Shown here: positions 62,018-64,000 of the stretch, piece by piece
How the letters are laid out: every line of letters starts with the position of its first letter
Position numbering within the stretch: position 1 is the stretch's first letter
Assembly: GCA_963920705.1 (NCBI GenBank)
Contig: OY987233.1
Coordinates: 3,338,001-3,402,000 of the forward strand
Source: Odiellus spinosus
Lineage: Eukaryota; Arthropoda; Arachnida; Opiliones; Phalangiidae
Reading direction: 5' to 3'
Length of the DNA stretch: 64,000 nt
Notes under the pieces: generated by a model
What the model was told of the DNA's origin: nothing
The model's input: the letters and a program-made list of their open reading frames with translations, nothing else
The model's database searches: none
Program-made: the position numbers and the translations under genes

Positions 62018-62561
62018 ATTATGTGAAGTGGCGTAGAGTGTACAATTTACGTCATTGGCGTATTCATGCACGTTTAAAGTAAAATTATCTACCTGGGGGG
62101 TTGAAAAAGGCGGGAAAAAACGTAAACAGAACACCTTGCGTTTCAGCCCAAGCTTCCTACTTCCTCCGTTTTCTTTGGTAGAGTTTCCCTTTAATTTAAA
62201 ATTTCCCCCTCTTTGGCAGCTGATGTTTATAGTCCCTCTTTAGTCAAAACCCCTGGACTCAGTCTTCTCGACTTCTTCCAACGTTTTGTTCTCTCTTTCT
62301 TTCTCCGGAGCAAAATGTGCCTCAAAAAAGGAGAGCAAGAAAGCTCGTCCTTATTTCCGAACCATTATAAAATAAAGCGCGCCAAAAAATATTTGATAGG
62401 TGATGCAGTTTGACCCCCAAAGTGGAAACATAAACTCTTTTCGCGGAAAGTTTGAATAAATCCTCATCCGTGGTTGGTTGTTTCCAAGGTTCGAAAAAAT
62501 TATTTTTGTTTCGTTTATTCCAAGCGCCCGACCCCAGCAGTGCGCTGGGGTAGACTACAGC
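62018..62561. other. non-coding spacer
   Basis: No gene recognised; short ORFs only. Confidence 0.45.
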
Positions 62562-62853
62562 CAAGAAGGATCAGATAAGGAGAGGAAAAGTGGGGCTGCG
62601 TTGAGTTAGAGAGAGAAGAGCCAACCTCCCACTCGGGTGGAAAGGGGGGATAGGAAATTCTCGAGGTAAACTGTTGTCACGTGGTCGCTAGCTAGCGCGT
62701 CTCATAAAGGATTCGTTTTACCCACGTGACAACAATTTACCACGAAGCATCTCTACCCCCGTCTGTCCCCCGTTCTCCCAGAGTGGGAGTTTAGGCCGAC
62801 GCAGTAGGAGCCGCGCCGTTCCCACTTTTCCTCTCCTTATCTGATTCTTCTTG
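62562..62853 (-). mobile_element. 7-bp-TSD foldback MITE, copy 4 (inverted)
   Basis: Opposite orientation to copies 1-3; perfect duplication CTACAGC (62555-62561, 62854-62860). Confidence 0.9.
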
Positions 62854-64000
62854 CTACAGCCTATTTGAGATTATCATGGGGGCCTTCAAAAATTTAAATA
62901 CGGGGATCCAATAAAAACAAAGACAGCCCCCTTTAAAAAAAATCAAATTAGTTTGGAAAGCATTCCGAAAGAAGGATTCATTAAATTTCTTTCTAATGAG
63001 CGTAGAAAAGAAGCCGAGACCATGCAGTACATAACCTTATCTTATACACCATAATATTACGGAAAATGTACAAAACGGGACAGTTGTCTTATTATCAAGA
63101 GTGGGGTGGGACGTAAGGGGAGGATGGGCAACGGGCGGAACACATGTAAAGGTACTTTTAAAAATGATAAAGAAAAAGAAAGGGTAGTAGAAAACTGCGC
63201 AATTGAGAGACATTTGTAAAGGACCCTTCTTAGATTAAGGGATGCCTCTCTGGCTCTCAGTCTTCCTATTTCTTCCATAGGTTAAAGCGTGAGGTGGTGA
63301 GCGGGCCATAAACGAACTAGGGACAGGGAGCCGAAAGTAAGGGGGAACAAAACTAGGTCCACCGCGTTGAAATGCCGAAAAATCGAGCGACCCGATTCCA
63401 ATATCGATTTAGGCACAACGCGAGCTTGGAGAAAAGGGGTAAAATAACAGGGGGGATAGGTATACGAGTCGAGAGAGTAGCGAGAGAGAGAAATGGAAGA
63501 GGGGGAGGAGGTTAATCTTTGGAAAACGCGCTGCTCGGTCGAGCTCTCGCGTTTCTCGGAGGACTCCCTACGGAAGGGGAACCCAGACAGAGCGTCCTAC
63601 AGCGTAATCGGACGTTGGCGGAAAAATTGAGATTTTTAGTCTACGAAAGAAGTTGGAAAGCGCGGGAAGGCCCTAAAAAATAGCTAAGCAGTAAGCAACC
63701 AAAGCGAGCGGGTAAGCCACCCTGCTAGCGTCGGTTTTATAAATGAACGGGTTGAAGAAAGAAGACCGCCGAATCTCGAATCCAAAGTCCCATTTATCGG
63801 CGGAATTGGCCAAGAACTTGAAGAAGACGTAGCCCGTTTCTATTTCGCTGCTATAATATGTCAAATCGGCCTAGCCTACGCTACTGCGACTAATATAAAG
63901 GTCTTGTTCCCTTTAATTTATTTTCTTTTGTTCTTCAACAACCAATTAACGTCGTTTATATATCATAGCTAGATAATATACGAAATATAATAGTTATAAT
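62854..64000. other. right end of window, no recognised gene
   Basis: 63280-63860 is richer in CpG and purines than the rest of the window and could be the 5' region of a gene outside it, but I see no convincing coding exon or splice signal. Confidence 0.4.

Noticed and set aside
63280..63864. CpG-rich stretch as first exon of another gene
   Set aside because: No coding frame, splice site or start codon could be supported; left as unannotated sequence.

Overview
The window is nuclear DNA of an animal, most probably a hexapod or other arthropod. It has GT-AG spliced genes, type II nuclear tRNA genes, an I-group non-LTR retrotransposon, many short inverted-repeat transposons and a cytochrome P450 of CYP2-clan type. 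The species cannot be named from the sequence. All exon models were read by eye from splice sites, reading phase and known protein motifs, without transcript data.

Layout. (1) 1-13847 is a tandem array of about 68 tRNA-Leu units of roughly 150 bp, all on the plus strand. It mixes AAG, CAG and TAG anticodons on one tRNA body and continues past the left edge of the window. It is interrupted by a 5'-truncated non-LTR retrotransposon (1120-4305, with a 15-bp target duplication inside a tRNA gene) and by an unidentified 0.68-kb insert (5695-6377), and it ends in a truncated MITE. (2) 15381-20109 (+) is a six-exon gene for a small secreted protein with three sushi-like modules of six cysteines each. 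(3) 24205-28718 (-) is a complete eight-exon cytochrome P450 (513 aa). (4) 28719-35493 is gene-poor and rich in micro- and minisatellites. (5) 35494-44263 (-) is a ten-exon Mps1/TTK-type mitotic kinase (542 aa), divergent from (6) 45005-47224 (+), a six-exon mitochondrial malonyl-CoA:ACP transacylase (369 aa). (7) 47764-51520 (-) is a seven-exon HMGXB4-like HMG-box protein (614 aa), tail to tail with MCAT and head to head with (8) 52641-57162 (+), a ten-exon NO66/RIOX1 JmjC ribosomal oxygenase (553 aa). (9) 57163-64000 holds transposons and no gene that I can recognise.

The protein genes are unrelated housekeeping or accessory genes, not a pathway cluster. TTK/MCAT and HMGXB4/NO66 are divergent pairs that could share promoter regions. 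Introns and spacers are full of non-autonomous elements: a TTAA-flanked palindromic family, a foldback family with perfect 7-bp target duplications (four copies), several hAT-like MITEs (one pair nested), and a 1.8-kb element with 52-bp perfect terminal repeats and TA flanks. The most unusual part is the mixed-anticodon tRNA-Leu array with its inserted retrotransposon.
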